From IMG/VR virus record IMGVR_UViG_3300043427_001701, positions 1 through 27,388 of that record: a stretch of DNA of 27,388 nt; one strand, 5' to 3'. Below, piece by piece: positions 1 to 7,253 of the stretch (position 1 is its first letter; the number at the start of each line of letters is the position of its first letter). The position numbers were made by a program, and so were the translations under genes. The DNA is from a virus. A model generated the notes under the pieces. It made no database searches. It saw only the letters and a program-made list of their open reading frames with translations, and was not told where the DNA came from.

Positions 1-167
1 ACAATTTTGTTTTTATAATAAAGTAAAAATAATTTTGCATCATCTTCAGTATCTAAAAAATTTAACAACATTTCAGAATTGCTATTGTTATAATATTTTT
101 TATTGTTTGCAGCAATATACCAATCTGATAAATCTTGGGTACCGTTATATGATTCTATTTTCCACAT
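1..167 (-). CDS. Small unknown phage protein, 3' end cut by window edge
   Basis: An open frame on the minus strand starts with ATG at 167 and stays open for 55 codons to the left edge, so its C-terminus is missing. The product begins MWKIESYNGTQDL and is rich in Asn, Tyr, Lys and acidic residues, with no signal peptide or membrane segment. The start lies two bases after the TAA of the radical SAM gene, so it is probably the next gene of the same operon and translated by coupling. No clear Shine-Dalgarno sequence precedes it. I do not recognise the family. It is supported as a gene by the tight spacing, same strand and similar base composition to its neighbours. Confidence 0.6.
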   Translation of the reverse strand, partial: MWKIESYNGTQDLSDWYIAANNKKYYNNSNSEMLLNFLDTEDDAKLFLLYYKNKI

Positions 168-169
168 GA

Positions 170-1540
170 TTAGATTGTTTTACACAGTTCAACAAAGTCT
201 GCCATTTCGGGAAATGTTTTTTGAAAGTCGTTTCCTCTACGACGGTCTTGTTCTGTAAAGAAGTTATAAAAATCTTTACGTCCTTGAATGACTTTTTCTA
301 GAGGATATTCTGTAGTATCCATGTAATCGACCACACGACGAAACTTCTCGTACTCAATTGTACTAAACGCATCTTTGCGATTGTCATCTACGTTTTCTTT
401 GATAAACTGCAAATGATCACGCATATAGCTCACGTAGTGTTTGGGCAGTATATTAATATCATATTGCAATGGTTCTTTGAGATAAGGAGTATCAAATCCT
501 AGTCGTTGCCAACGATATGTTTCTACATCGTTGTACTTGGCCCGCCATTCGAGAATTTTTTCCAACAAGCTGCGGAATGTTGTTACACTAAAGATATTGA
601 ATGTAATCATCAATGTCATAGGTGCAGAGGTATTTCGCATCCAGTAGTCTAAGTTGCGTTCAAACACTTCAATATCAAGTCCATCTCGAATATATTCGGC
701 ACGAGTGCCCCAGGTATCAATACTACTAAACAATTTAAAGCGTCTAATTTTGTTGTTTGTTAATAAATCATTTACACGGTTTGTAAACTTTTCTAACTGA
801 CGAGGTTTGCCACCTAGGTTACTATTACAGTTAAGCTCAAGTTCAGGCTTTGGATCTGCGTCCAGCATGTCAAACAAACGATAGGTGCTCTGTTGGATTG
901 TAGGTTCGCCGCCGGTGATACGCAAAATATGTAACTCTTTACTGAGCTCTGGCCACCACTGCCAAAATGCATCAAGATATGGATTGTTTTCCTCTTCAAA
1001 GATTTTAAACCAATCAATGTCGCAACGATGATTCTTTACATTAGTGTAAGGCCCGTGCTGTGCAATTTCTTGGTAATATCTACTGCTGGCTTTTGGATGA
1101 CAATATCCGCAACGAAAGTTACATTCATTGCCAAAGCTAACTTCTAGATATTCTGGGTTTACGTTGAAAGCAGCGCCGCCTTCTTGTACTGCTTTTAGTC
1201 TATGTTTGAAGAAAATAGTTTGATTGCGCTGCTTACGATCGCTGATATAGTCCGAGCCCATATTTTCAATGTTCCAGCAATATTGACAACCTTTGGGTTG
1301 TTCTCCGCGTAGCATAGCGGCACGTTCTTCAATTTTTTGTGCTGTATTATGTATTGCACTTGGGTTGTCTTTTAGTGCATCAACATCAATTTTGTGTGGT
1401 GCAGGATGATAACAACTGTGTGTTTCTCCTGTTTGAAAATATATGTTAGCGTGGTACCATTTAGCAAAACAAAACGTAGGCGAAATAGTTTTTGTTATTT
1501 CGTCTATGCGTTTGATTTCTTCGCTTTCGCTACGCTCCAT
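170..1540 (-). CDS. Radical SAM protein with N-terminal twitch-like auxiliary cluster
   Basis: A 456-residue radical SAM enzyme. The core motif CNFRCGYC (Cys140, Cys144, Cys147) would hold the 4Fe-4S cluster that cleaves S-adenosylmethionine. ITGGEPT near residue 207 is the SAM-binding GGE motif, and FSSIDTWG lies further on in the barrel. Ahead of the core are further cysteines (Cys24, Cys43, and the Cys85-x2-Cys88 pair in GCQYCWNIE). These resemble half of a SPASM/twitch auxiliary-cluster domain, which in most peptide-modifying enzymes lies after the barrel; here it lies before it, as in the phage 'N-terminal twitch' group. The substrate is unknown. The ATG shares one base with the stop of the upstream glycosyltransferase-like gene (TAATG), so the two are translationally coupled. 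The context suggests surface or glycan-related chemistry, which is inference. Enzyme class is confident; reaction is not. Confidence 0.9.
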   Translation of the reverse strand: MERSESEEIKRIDEITKTISPTFCFAKWYHANIYFQTGETHSCYHPAPHKIDVDALKDNPSAIHNTAQKIEERAAMLRGEQPKGCQYCWNIENMGSDYISDRKQRNQTIFFKHRLKAVQEGGAAFNVNPEYLEVSFGNECNFRCGYCHPKASSRYYQEIAQHGPYTNVKNHRCDIDWFKIFEEENNPYLDAFWQWWPELSKELHILRITGGEPTIQQSTYRLFDMLDADPKPELELNCNSNLGGKPRQLEKFTNRVNDLLTNNKIRRFKLFSSIDTWGTRAEYIRDGLDIEVFERNLDYWMRNTSAPMTLMITFNIFSVTTFRSLLEKILEWRAKYNDVETYRWQRLGFDTPYLKEPLQYDINILPKHYVSYMRDHLQFIKENVDDNRKDAFSTIEYEKFRRVVDYMDTTEYPLEKVIQGRKDFYNFFTEQDRRRGNDFQKTFPEMADFVELCKTI

Positions 1541-2469
1541 TATTGCTCTCTATCTAAAAATTGTTTGCTGTTGTCTCTAGCAGGGTTTTGATATACTGTT
1601 TTAAAAAATCTGCTGCCGCCCGCATCTAATGCTGTTTCTGCAATAGGAATTTCCAGTTCATTGATAAGCAATGCACCCATATCTTCAATTCTTTCAGGCA
1701 GTTCTTCTTCTGTTATAGGTGCGATTTCTGTATCGTAAAACGCATTTAAATAATCAAAATCACGCACATTTACAAAGTCCCAATCTGTACACATTGTACG
1801 CCATAGTCCTTCTCTTGCTCCGTAAATTGCCCACATGCCGTTTTCAACATCGGCACCTACCATCAACCAAATGTAAAGACGGTGTAAATTTTTCCAGTGA
1901 TTTTTATGAAAATCTTCTATGCTTACACGCAGGCCTCTATCCAGTGCCATTTTAACACCTTCACGAAACCCAGCACGCCATGCTTGTTTAGGAGTAGCAT
2001 TGTTGTAGATGTCACTAAATGTACCGTTCATTTGTACATATTCAGTATCCCAACAAAAATCAACCTGTGCGTGTGGATTATCTGGATCGGCATTTTCATG
2101 TGTCCTCATGTTTAACACATGTTGCTTGGGCCAGCATTTAAGACCGCCGTTGCCGTATTTTAAACCGTTGATTGTATTTTGGGCTGTCCAACTAATCACT
2201 TTATTAGTTAGGTCTACGTTTGCATCAAAGTCAATTGACTGGCTGAGAAAGTCGTCACGTATTCTATTGTCGCCGTCGACTGTAATGAATCTATCCGATT
2301 CGCTAAGATTTGCTGCGGCTTTGTGTGCGCTGTCGCTGCCTTTCACACCATGAACACGTTTAGCCCACGGAACTTTTTTACACAAGTCGGCATAGTTTTG
2401 TTCAGCGTTAGGTTCGTCATAACTTAAATAAATTATGTCACAATCAATAACCCTAAATGTTTTATTCAT
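1540..2469 (-). CDS. Glycosyltransferase-like protein (GT-A type fold likely)
   Basis: A 309-residue protein starting MNKTFRVIDCDIIYLSYDEP. The opening beta strand, the KGSDSAHKAA stretch, and FITVDGDN (Asp65 and Asp67 as a DxD-type metal and nucleotide-sugar motif) fit a family 2-like GT-A glycosyltransferase. A later NGLKYGNGGLKCW segment (residues 101-113) looks like an acceptor or catalytic loop. The open frame could reach back to 2553, but I chose the ATG at 2469. A GAGG Shine-Dalgarno sequence lies six bases before it, the upstream gene ends within it (8-base overlap ATGAATAA), and the 28 extra residues are encoded entirely inside the upstream gene. It ends in a one-base overlap with the radical SAM gene. 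The sugar donor and acceptor cannot be told. An alternative is a related nucleotide-diphospho-sugar-binding protein without transfer activity. Confidence 0.7.
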   Translation of the reverse strand: MNKTFRVIDCDIIYLSYDEPNAEQNYADLCKKVPWAKRVHGVKGSDSAHKAAANLSESDRFITVDGDNRIRDDFLSQSIDFDANVDLTNKVISWTAQNTINGLKYGNGGLKCWPKQHVLNMRTHENADPDNPHAQVDFCWDTEYVQMNGTFSDIYNNATPKQAWRAGFREGVKMALDRGLRVSIEDFHKNHWKNLHRLYIWLMVGADVENGMWAIYGAREGLWRTMCTDWDFVNVRDFDYLNAFYDTEIAPITEEELPERIEDMGALLINELEIPIAETALDAGGSRFFKTVYQNPARDNSKQFLDREQ

Positions 2470-3025
2470 CAACAACCTCATAAGAATACGTAGAAAACTT
2501 ACGAACAGTATATATTGACAAGGACACCGTGTCAACTTCAAAGTCGTAATCAAACGGCACTGTGTAGTCGTCTCCGTTTTTAGTAAATTTTAAAAGTCTA
2601 TATAGTACATTAGGATCGTATTTTTTTGTAACGCTGTAATATTGCGCAGTAAGATCAACTGTTAGATCTTGTTCTTTAACGGACTTTAGGAAATCCTCAC
2701 TTAGTTTCAATCTCCAAACTTTTTGCTTTTTATCTTGTACAATTGTAACATCAGCATTGTGGTCACTGGCAACTTCCAACATAAAGGCATCTTTGAGCTG
2801 ATCTTGTTTCCATGTATTGATGTGTTTTAAAACATATTGCTTGTCTAAAAAGTCATACTCAACTTTATAATCAACCAACGACTCTCTACCTTCTAACATG
2901 CCCTTAACTTTGTCAAATGCTATTTTGATAGATTCTTCTTGATTGTCAGGATTTCTAGCAATTTTAGTTATATTGCCGTTGCTATCAAAATGCACATATC
3001 TATCAGTGATTACTTTTACCTGCAT
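2462..3025 (-). CDS. Unknown phage protein, 187 aa
   Basis: A 187-residue soluble protein starting MQVKVITDRYVHFDSNGNI, with alternating charged and hydrophobic residues and no signal peptide, membrane segment or cysteine. The C-terminal third is rich in Tyr and in short beta-strand-like stretches (for example DDYTVPFDYDFEVD). An AGGA Shine-Dalgarno sequence lies seven bases ahead of the ATG. It is one base from the stop of the preceding glycosyltransferase-like gene and overlaps the start of the next by eight bases, so it sits in the middle of a cassette of three glycosyltransferase-like genes. I do not recognise the family and assign no function. Its place suggests it is expressed with, and possibly acts with, those enzymes. 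Confidence 0.75.
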   Translation of the reverse strand: MQVKVITDRYVHFDSNGNITKIARNPDNQEESIKIAFDKVKGMLEGRESLVDYKVEYDFLDKQYVLKHINTWKQDQLKDAFMLEVASDHNADVTIVQDKKQKVWRLKLSEDFLKSVKEQDLTVDLTAQYYSVTKKYDPNVLYRLLKFTKNGDDYTVPFDYDFEVDTVSLSIYTVRKFSTYSYEVVDE

Positions 3026-3026
3026 G

Positions 3027-3872
3027 TTAGATTCCTAAATGTTTTTCATAGATTTGTATAATACGGTTATTTAAAAAATCTTTTTCGGTATAATGAAAAA
3101 TTCCACTTTGGGCGTAGTTTCCTATTTTAAGGGTCAAATCCTCGCTAAAATAAACTCCAACCCTGTCTTGCCATCTGTCAACAAAATTTTGATTCCAATT
3201 TTGTATTTTTGGTTTCATATGTACAAAGCTAGGATACTTGACTAGAGGATTAGTAATTGCAGTTTCTATATTCATAATTTTTGCAGCAATAGCAGCACTT
3301 AAATCCATACTACAGGTTTTTTGAAATATTTTTCCTCCGGCATGTACTTTATAAAATTGCTGCCAGTTATTGGTAATCATTTCCAACCATGCATAAAATT
3401 CGTGCGGTAGATCCGACTTTTTAAACCAATGCAATCCACTGTATAAATTAGGAAGATTGAATTTGGTAAATGCTTTGCGATAGTAATCGCTGGAAACGAT
3501 TTCGCCACGATAAGTGTATACGTTACTGGTATAAAAAAGATTGTAGTTTCTTAAAAAATCAAACCAGCTACTGATATCTTGTAATACCAACATGTCTGTG
3601 TCTATCACAACTGTTTCATCATAGGGTACAGCATGATATATTTTCCATCTATTACTGATTTTCCAGTCTTCGTCAACCGCATGATCGCCCCAAGGTATTT
3701 CTACAATGTGATCAAACAACGGTTTGTATCTACTAGGAACAGGGTCATTTGTAATAAGGCATATACTAGCATTGCTGTTGGTAGCACGTATACTCATTGC
3801 AGCCAGACATGCTTGGCGCACGTAATCAAAATCGCTGTTTTGTGCTAGCATGGTAAAGTTATTGGTTGTCAA
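3027..3872 (-). CDS. Glycosyltransferase-like protein with DTD motif (TTG start)
   Basis: A 281-residue GT-A-like glycosyltransferase. The first strand (FTMLAQNSDFDYVRQA) is the usual nucleotide-binding opening, and YDETVVIDTDMLV (DTD at residues 91-93) is the metal and sugar-nucleotide site, in the style of family 8-like enzymes that store or attach simple sugars. The start is TTG at 3872: GGAGAG lies five bases before it, while the nearest in-frame ATG (3851) has no Shine-Dalgarno sequence and would cut off the first beta strand. The gene overlaps the end of its upstream paralogue by 14 bases. Length, strand order and the position of the acidic motif resemble that neighbour, suggesting an old duplication. 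Donor and acceptor are unknown. Confidence 0.75.
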   Translation of the reverse strand: MTTNNFTMLAQNSDFDYVRQACLAAMSIRATNSNASICLITNDPVPSRYKPLFDHIVEIPWGDHAVDEDWKISNRWKIYHAVPYDETVVIDTDMLVLQDISSWFDFLRNYNLFYTSNVYTYRGEIVSSDYYRKAFTKFNLPNLYSGLHWFKKSDLPHEFYAWLEMITNNWQQFYKVHAGGKIFQKTCSMDLSAAIAAKIMNIETAITNPLVKYPSFVHMKPKIQNWNQNFVDRWQDRVGVYFSEDLTLKIGNYAQSGIFHYTEKDFLNNRIIQIYEKHLGI

Positions 3873-4701
3873 TACATCTCTCCAAACTAAATTTATTCAT
3901 GACATGTAAGTTACTGCCTTTAATTCTAGTTAAAGTATATTCACCGAGTCTATTTGTTTTTTCTACCATTACTATAAATTCGTCATCTTTTATACTGTGC
4001 AACACATCTTTGTCTATACAATAAAAATGTTTTCCGGGTAGCTTTCCAGCAAAACTTCCCTGTTGATAACCATTCATAATATGAATTGCTATACTAAATG
4101 CAAAGTCATTTCTATAGATATTGCTTTTAAATTGATACACACTTCTATAGTGCAGATAATTGTCTTGAATATGTTTGATTAAATCAAAAAATATTTTATT
4201 AGCCGAGGATTTTCTAAAAAAGAAAACTGTAGCCCAATAAAATTTTATACTGGTATCGCTAATAGTTTTAAATTCAGACGAATCTGTATAGGTACCCAAA
4301 TGCGTAGCAGTATCATATATTAGAAAATCCAAAGACTGATCAAAGCATTTGTTCAATAGATCATTGCTGATTACAAAATCAGTATCCATTACTATGGTTT
4401 CTTCGTAAGGTGTTAGATCATAAGCAATTGCTCTATTACCATTGTTAAAGGGTAAAATTCTATTTGCAATACTACCGTCATGATATCTGCGATTAGCATA
4501 TACAGATTTTAAATTATCTACACGAATAATTTTATCAAAACTATCAACATATTCTGGAAATTTATTTGCAACATCGTCATCTGTGATCAATGTAGTGGGC
4601 AAGTTTAAATACTTGCTTATACGTTTAGCAAGCCAATCGGCTTGCTTTAAATAATTGGTCATACTATTGTTGCTAGCAAATAATACTACGCCTCTGCTCA
4701 T
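3859..4701 (-). CDS. Glycosyltransferase-like protein with DTD motif, paralogue of the next gene
   Basis: A 280-residue protein starting MSRGVVLFASNNSMTNYLKQ. It opens with a beta strand and helix like the neighbour at 3027-3872, has LPTTLITDDD as a second strand, and carries YEETIVMDTDFV with DTD at residues 106-108, the likely metal and sugar-nucleotide binding site. Near residue 90 the phrase AIAYDLTPYEE matches the neighbour's IYHAVPYDE in position. Its ATG overlaps the stop of the upstream 115-residue gene as ATGA, a sign of coupled translation, and its own end overlaps the TTG start of its paralogue. It is probably a cytoplasmic sugar transferase that works with the other enzymes of the cassette; the substrate is unknown. 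Confidence 0.7.
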   Translation of the reverse strand: MSRGVVLFASNNSMTNYLKQADWLAKRISKYLNLPTTLITDDDVANKFPEYVDSFDKIIRVDNLKSVYANRRYHDGSIANRILPFNNGNRAIAYDLTPYEETIVMDTDFVISNDLLNKCFDQSLDFLIYDTATHLGTYTDSSEFKTISDTSIKFYWATVFFFRKSSANKIFFDLIKHIQDNYLHYRSVYQFKSNIYRNDFAFSIAIHIMNGYQQGSFAGKLPGKHFYCIDKDVLHSIKDDEFIVMVEKTNRLGEYTLTRIKGSNLHVMNKFSLERCIDNQ

Positions 4702-5045
4702 AAGTTTACAATACTTTCAACAGATCGGTTTGTTTTTAATTTGTTATATTCTGTTAGATATCTGTTAGCTGATTCAAAATATTTACTGTAAAGTTCTTGT
4801 GTAAATTGCTCTAAGTTTTCTATGTCAATTGGTGTTTGATTGTCGTCAACTAAAATAGTAGAAGTTTGATGCATTGCAAGAAGACTTTGACAAAAACTAA
4901 TCAGTTGTTGTGTAATAGTAAATTGACCGCCTCCAAAATAATACACTAGATTTTCTTGATATTGTTCTTGTAGTAGTCTTTTTTGATTGCTTAATGTAAC
5001 CATATAGTTACTGATATCCAACGCTTTTTCTAAACGTTCGTCCAT
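4698..5045 (-). CDS. Small conserved-looking phage protein, 115 aa
   Basis: A 115-residue, mostly helical protein (MDERLEKALDISNYMVTLSN...), with a Gly-rich turn FGGGQFTI in the middle and long amphipathic stretches on both sides that could form coiled coils. It resembles a small hypothetical protein found in T4-like marine phages near tail genes; this is from memory of the family and is not a functional assignment. It is the first gene after a sigma70-like promoter and has a good GGAGA Shine-Dalgarno sequence seven bases before its ATG, so it heads the glycosyltransferase and radical SAM operon. It ends in an ATGA overlap with the next gene. It could be a chaperone or partner of the enzymes, but nothing in the sequence proves this. 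Confidence 0.8.
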   Translation of the reverse strand: MDERLEKALDISNYMVTLSNQKRLLQEQYQENLVYYFGGGQFTITQQLISFCQSLLAMHQTSTILVDDNQTPIDIENLEQFTQELYSKYFESANRYLTEYNKLKTNRSVESIVNL

Positions 5046-5052
5046 ATTAAAT

Positions 5053-5057
5053 TCTCC
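5053..5057 (-). promoter_or_regulatory. Ribosome binding site of the 115-aa gene
   Basis: GGAGA reads on the minus strand seven bases ahead of the ATG at 5045. It is a strong site at the head of the enzyme operon. Confidence 0.7.
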
Positions 5058-5068
5058 AATAGAACTAT

Positions 5069-5097
5069 AATATATAATGATTAAAAGAAAAAGTCAA
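5069..5097 (-). promoter_or_regulatory. Sigma70-like promoter of the glycosyltransferase / radical SAM operon
   Basis: In the 63-base gap before the 115-aa gene the minus strand reads TTGACT (5092-5097), a 17-base spacer, then TATATT (5069-5074). Each box matches the sigma70 consensus in five of six positions and the spacing is ideal. Transcription would begin around 5060 and run through the genes ending near 170. A host-type promoter here suggests that the cassette can be expressed early, apart from the late structural genes upstream. Confidence 0.65.
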
Positions 5098-5108
5098 GCC
5101 AAAGGTGG

Positions 5109-6200
5109 TTATAGTGCAGAATTTATAGTGCCAGTAGGAGCAGAACGTTGAATTGCTGCATAAGTAGTTCCGCTTATTACAAAATCGCTGCTAGGAGTAT
5201 AGGTGTAAACATTGCTAGTGGTTATACCTCCTACCGTTTCGTCAATAGGAGTACCTACTTGACCAGGTTCAAATTGGCCTCCAGAACCTGCATCAGCATC
5301 GTCAAACTCGATTTGGAATATTAATTGTGTTGCACTTGCAAATGCGTTATTGGTGCTTGCAAGAATTCTATATTGGTTATTGTCGTAGACTGCGGTTCCA
5401 GTTGGTGATGCTGCTGTACTAACACCACCTTGTTTGGTAAAAATTACTGTGGACGGAGTTGTTCCGGTGCTAATAGTGGCCAACAAACTGCCAGTTCCGG
5501 TGCCTGGACTGATTGCTTGAGTTCTCCAGTTGGTTCCTACTCGACCAAAACGTATGGTTCCCATAGCACTAAGAACTTGCGCCCAATCCCAGTCCTTGGT
5601 ATTTGCAGTGCTGCTGGTCCCACCAACAAGACTAGCATCAAATCTTATTTCACCGCCCGCACTTAGAAAGTACAAGAATGCGTTGTGTGTTCCAAAGTCT
5701 ACTGTAACTCTATGTCGAATAACGGCGGTAGCACCAGTTCCCCACGGAGTACTTCTACTGCTACTACAACTTACTCCGAGACCAGTTCTCAATAGATTAG
5801 TTGTAAAACTACTGCTATCAAAATCAGTGCTCAAATGATTGAAGGCTGTTACAGCATTTGCTATAGTGGTAAAATCTGTAATATCTTGAAATTCAACTGA
5901 TGTACCTAGTGCAAACCCCGCAGGCAGTATAGTAGAATTTTGAGATCCAAATTGATGAACGTACCCAGCTTGTAAATCCAAATATAAATTAAACATTTGT
6001 TGCTGTGTAACTTTGTCACTGACTCCAACTGTGCTGCCGCCGGTAACAATACTGCTTACAAAATCTCTGCCATAACCGCTGGTAGTAGTACTAGTTGCAA
6101 TACCATGCTCTGTCCATGTTCCAAAATCTCCAACGCGAGTTGCGATGGACTGTCGTATATTATTGTATTCTAACGCTGTGATTGGATCTAATGCAGCCAT
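5109..6200 (-). CDS. Virion structural protein (paralogue of the 321-aa neighbour)
   Basis: A 363-residue protein, rich in Thr, Ser and Gly, poor in Lys, with the look of a phage tail or fibre-associated beta protein. After an N-terminal helix (ITALEYNNIRQSIA) come VTQQQMFNLYLDLQ and YVHQFGS (residues 64-86), a central AGGEIRFDASL (181-191) and, near the C-terminus, IEFDDADAGSGG. The same motifs occur in the same order in the 321-residue gene upstream, so the two are a tandem pair. It lies between the fibre genes and the enzyme operon, with its own AGGA Shine-Dalgarno sequence and a perfect sigma70-like promoter. Related proteins occur in marine T4-like phages as virion proteins of unknown role; a baseplate, collar or fibre position cannot be decided here. 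Confidence 0.75.
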   Translation of the reverse strand: MAALDPITALEYNNIRQSIATRVGDFGTWTEHGIATSTTTSGYGRDFVSSIVTGGSTVGVSDKVTQQQMFNLYLDLQAGYVHQFGSQNSTILPAGFALGTSVEFQDITDFTTIANAVTAFNHLSTDFDSSSFTTNLLRTGLGVSCSSSRSTPWGTGATAVIRHRVTVDFGTHNAFLYFLSAGGEIRFDASLVGGTSSTANTKDWDWAQVLSAMGTIRFGRVGTNWRTQAISPGTGTGSLLATISTGTTPSTVIFTKQGGVSTAASPTGTAVYDNNQYRILASTNNAFASATQLIFQIEFDDADAGSGGQFEPGQVGTPIDETVGGITTSNVYTYTPSSDFVISGTTYAAIQRSAPTGTINSAL

Positions 6201-6226
6201 TTATTTTCCTATTAACTAGAGTATTT

Positions 6227-6255
6227 ATTATAATATACTAGTAAATTATTGTCAA
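6227..6255 (-). promoter_or_regulatory. Perfect-consensus sigma70 promoter, overlapping a late-like box
   Basis: The minus strand reads TTGACA (6250-6255), a 17-base spacer, then TATAAT (6227-6232): both hexamers match the consensus fully. The -35 box directly follows the TGA of the upstream gene. The bases after the -10 box continue as AATAAATA, which matches the T4 late box TATAAATA at seven of eight positions, so the site might serve two polymerase forms. It would drive the 363-aa structural gene and possibly read on into the enzyme operon. Confidence 0.7.
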
Positions 6256-7221
6256 TCAAAGACCGCTAATTAAACTGTATGCAGGAGCAGGATTATTAAC
6301 ATAAGTCTCGCTGTCAGCTCTTAGATGGGAAACGCTGCTGGTCAACGTACCGTTTACACGTTCATCAGCACCACCTGCGCCTACGTCGCCATCATTGAAA
6401 GTAATTAAAAATCTTATGGTAGAATCGTTATCTAGCTTGGCCTGTATAGTATAAACATTATCACTGTATACTCCGCTGCCGGTTTTGGTATATACTGTTT
6501 GATAACTAGAAGTAAGATCAAGGTTACCTATCGCTGTACCGGTACCTGCACCAGAAACAGTGTCGTCTGTCACGTCGTCGGCTGTGCCATTTAAGTCATA
6601 ACTATCAGTTGATGTGTATCCAAATTTTACAGTTCTTATTGCTGTAAGCATAGCTGCCCAGTCTACGGTTTTTAGATAATCTGGATCTGTTGGGCCTAAA
6701 CTGTGAACTAAATTTGCACTAAAACGTATTTCTCCGCCGGCGTTAAAAAACCCTCTTCGTGCATTAGGAGTACTAAATGTTACCGTAAATACATGTGTTA
6801 CACTTTGAGGTAACGCAGTTCCGCCCCATACTGTCGATCTAGTACTGTTTATTGAACTGCTTTCTACTGCGGCGTAATCTGCATCAATTAAAAATCTATT
6901 GTTTTCTAGTGTGACAATATTTGTTTCATATTCGGCGTATAGGTCATCCCATATCAATCCAGTTTCACCAGTTTTAACACGAGTTGAAACATCTTCGCTT
7001 ATTAATCCGCCAGGTAAAGATCCAAACAAATGCACATAAATTTTTGTATAATCTGTTTTAAGATTATTCATTTGTTGAATAGTAACATCCCCAACCGTAA
7101 CCGGACCGCTTGCTACACTATTATTGTATCCTCTATCGCCACTACCTGGTCCTAACAAGGCAGCTATTCTGCCTTGTATTGTGTTATACCTTGCGGCCGA
7201 TACTATATCTCCAACACCCAT
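6256..7221 (-). CDS. Virion structural protein (paralogue of the 363-aa neighbour)
   Basis: A 321-residue structural-type protein. It opens with a short helix (AARYNTIQGRIAALLG), then GSGDRGYN, VTIQQMNNLKTDY and YVHLFGS (residues 46-68), a central FFNAGGEIRFSANL (158-171) and a C-terminal ITFNDGDVGAGG, each with a counterpart in the 363-residue gene downstream. There is no signal peptide, membrane segment or catalytic motif. Two aspartate-rich stretches (DLNGTADDVTDD and NDGDVGAGG) could bind calcium; this is speculation. An AAGGA Shine-Dalgarno sequence lies six bases before the ATG, and a T4 late promoter box lies in the short gap ahead. Expected to be part of the tail or fibre apparatus; exact place unknown. 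Confidence 0.75.
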   Translation of the reverse strand: MGVGDIVSAARYNTIQGRIAALLGPGSGDRGYNNSVASGPVTVGDVTIQQMNNLKTDYTKIYVHLFGSLPGGLISEDVSTRVKTGETGLIWDDLYAEYETNIVTLENNRFLIDADYAAVESSSINSTRSTVWGGTALPQSVTHVFTVTFSTPNARRGFFNAGGEIRFSANLVHSLGPTDPDYLKTVDWAAMLTAIRTVKFGYTSTDSYDLNGTADDVTDDTVSGAGTGTAIGNLDLTSSYQTVYTKTGSGVYSDNVYTIQAKLDNDSTIRFLITFNDGDVGAGGADERVNGTLTSSVSHLRADSETYVNNPAPAYSLISGL

Positions 7222-7245
7222 GCTTTATCCTTAATTAACTATGTA

Positions 7246-7253
7246 TATTTATA
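7246..7253 (-). promoter_or_regulatory. T4-type late promoter box TATAAATA
   Basis: The minus strand reads TATAAATA, an exact match to the T4 late promoter consensus recognised by the phage sigma gp55. It overlaps the TAA stop of the 503-aa fibre gene and lies about 25 bases ahead of the ATG of the 321-aa structural gene. Confidence 0.65.

Noticed and set aside
2470-2553. 28 extra N-terminal residues on the glycosyltransferase-like gene ending at 1540
   Set aside because: They are encoded inside the upstream gene in another frame, include two Cys in an unlikely stretch, and the GAGG ribosome site fits the ATG at 2469.
5090-5112. CCACCTTTGG followed by a T-rich run as an intrinsic terminator
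   Set aside because: The stem would have only three pairs and the T-rich run is better explained as part of the promoter spacer there.
5120-5127. TATAAATT as a late promoter
   Set aside because: It is within the coding end of the 363-aa gene, differs from the consensus in the last base, and lies far from the next ATG. It is likely chance in AT-rich sequence.
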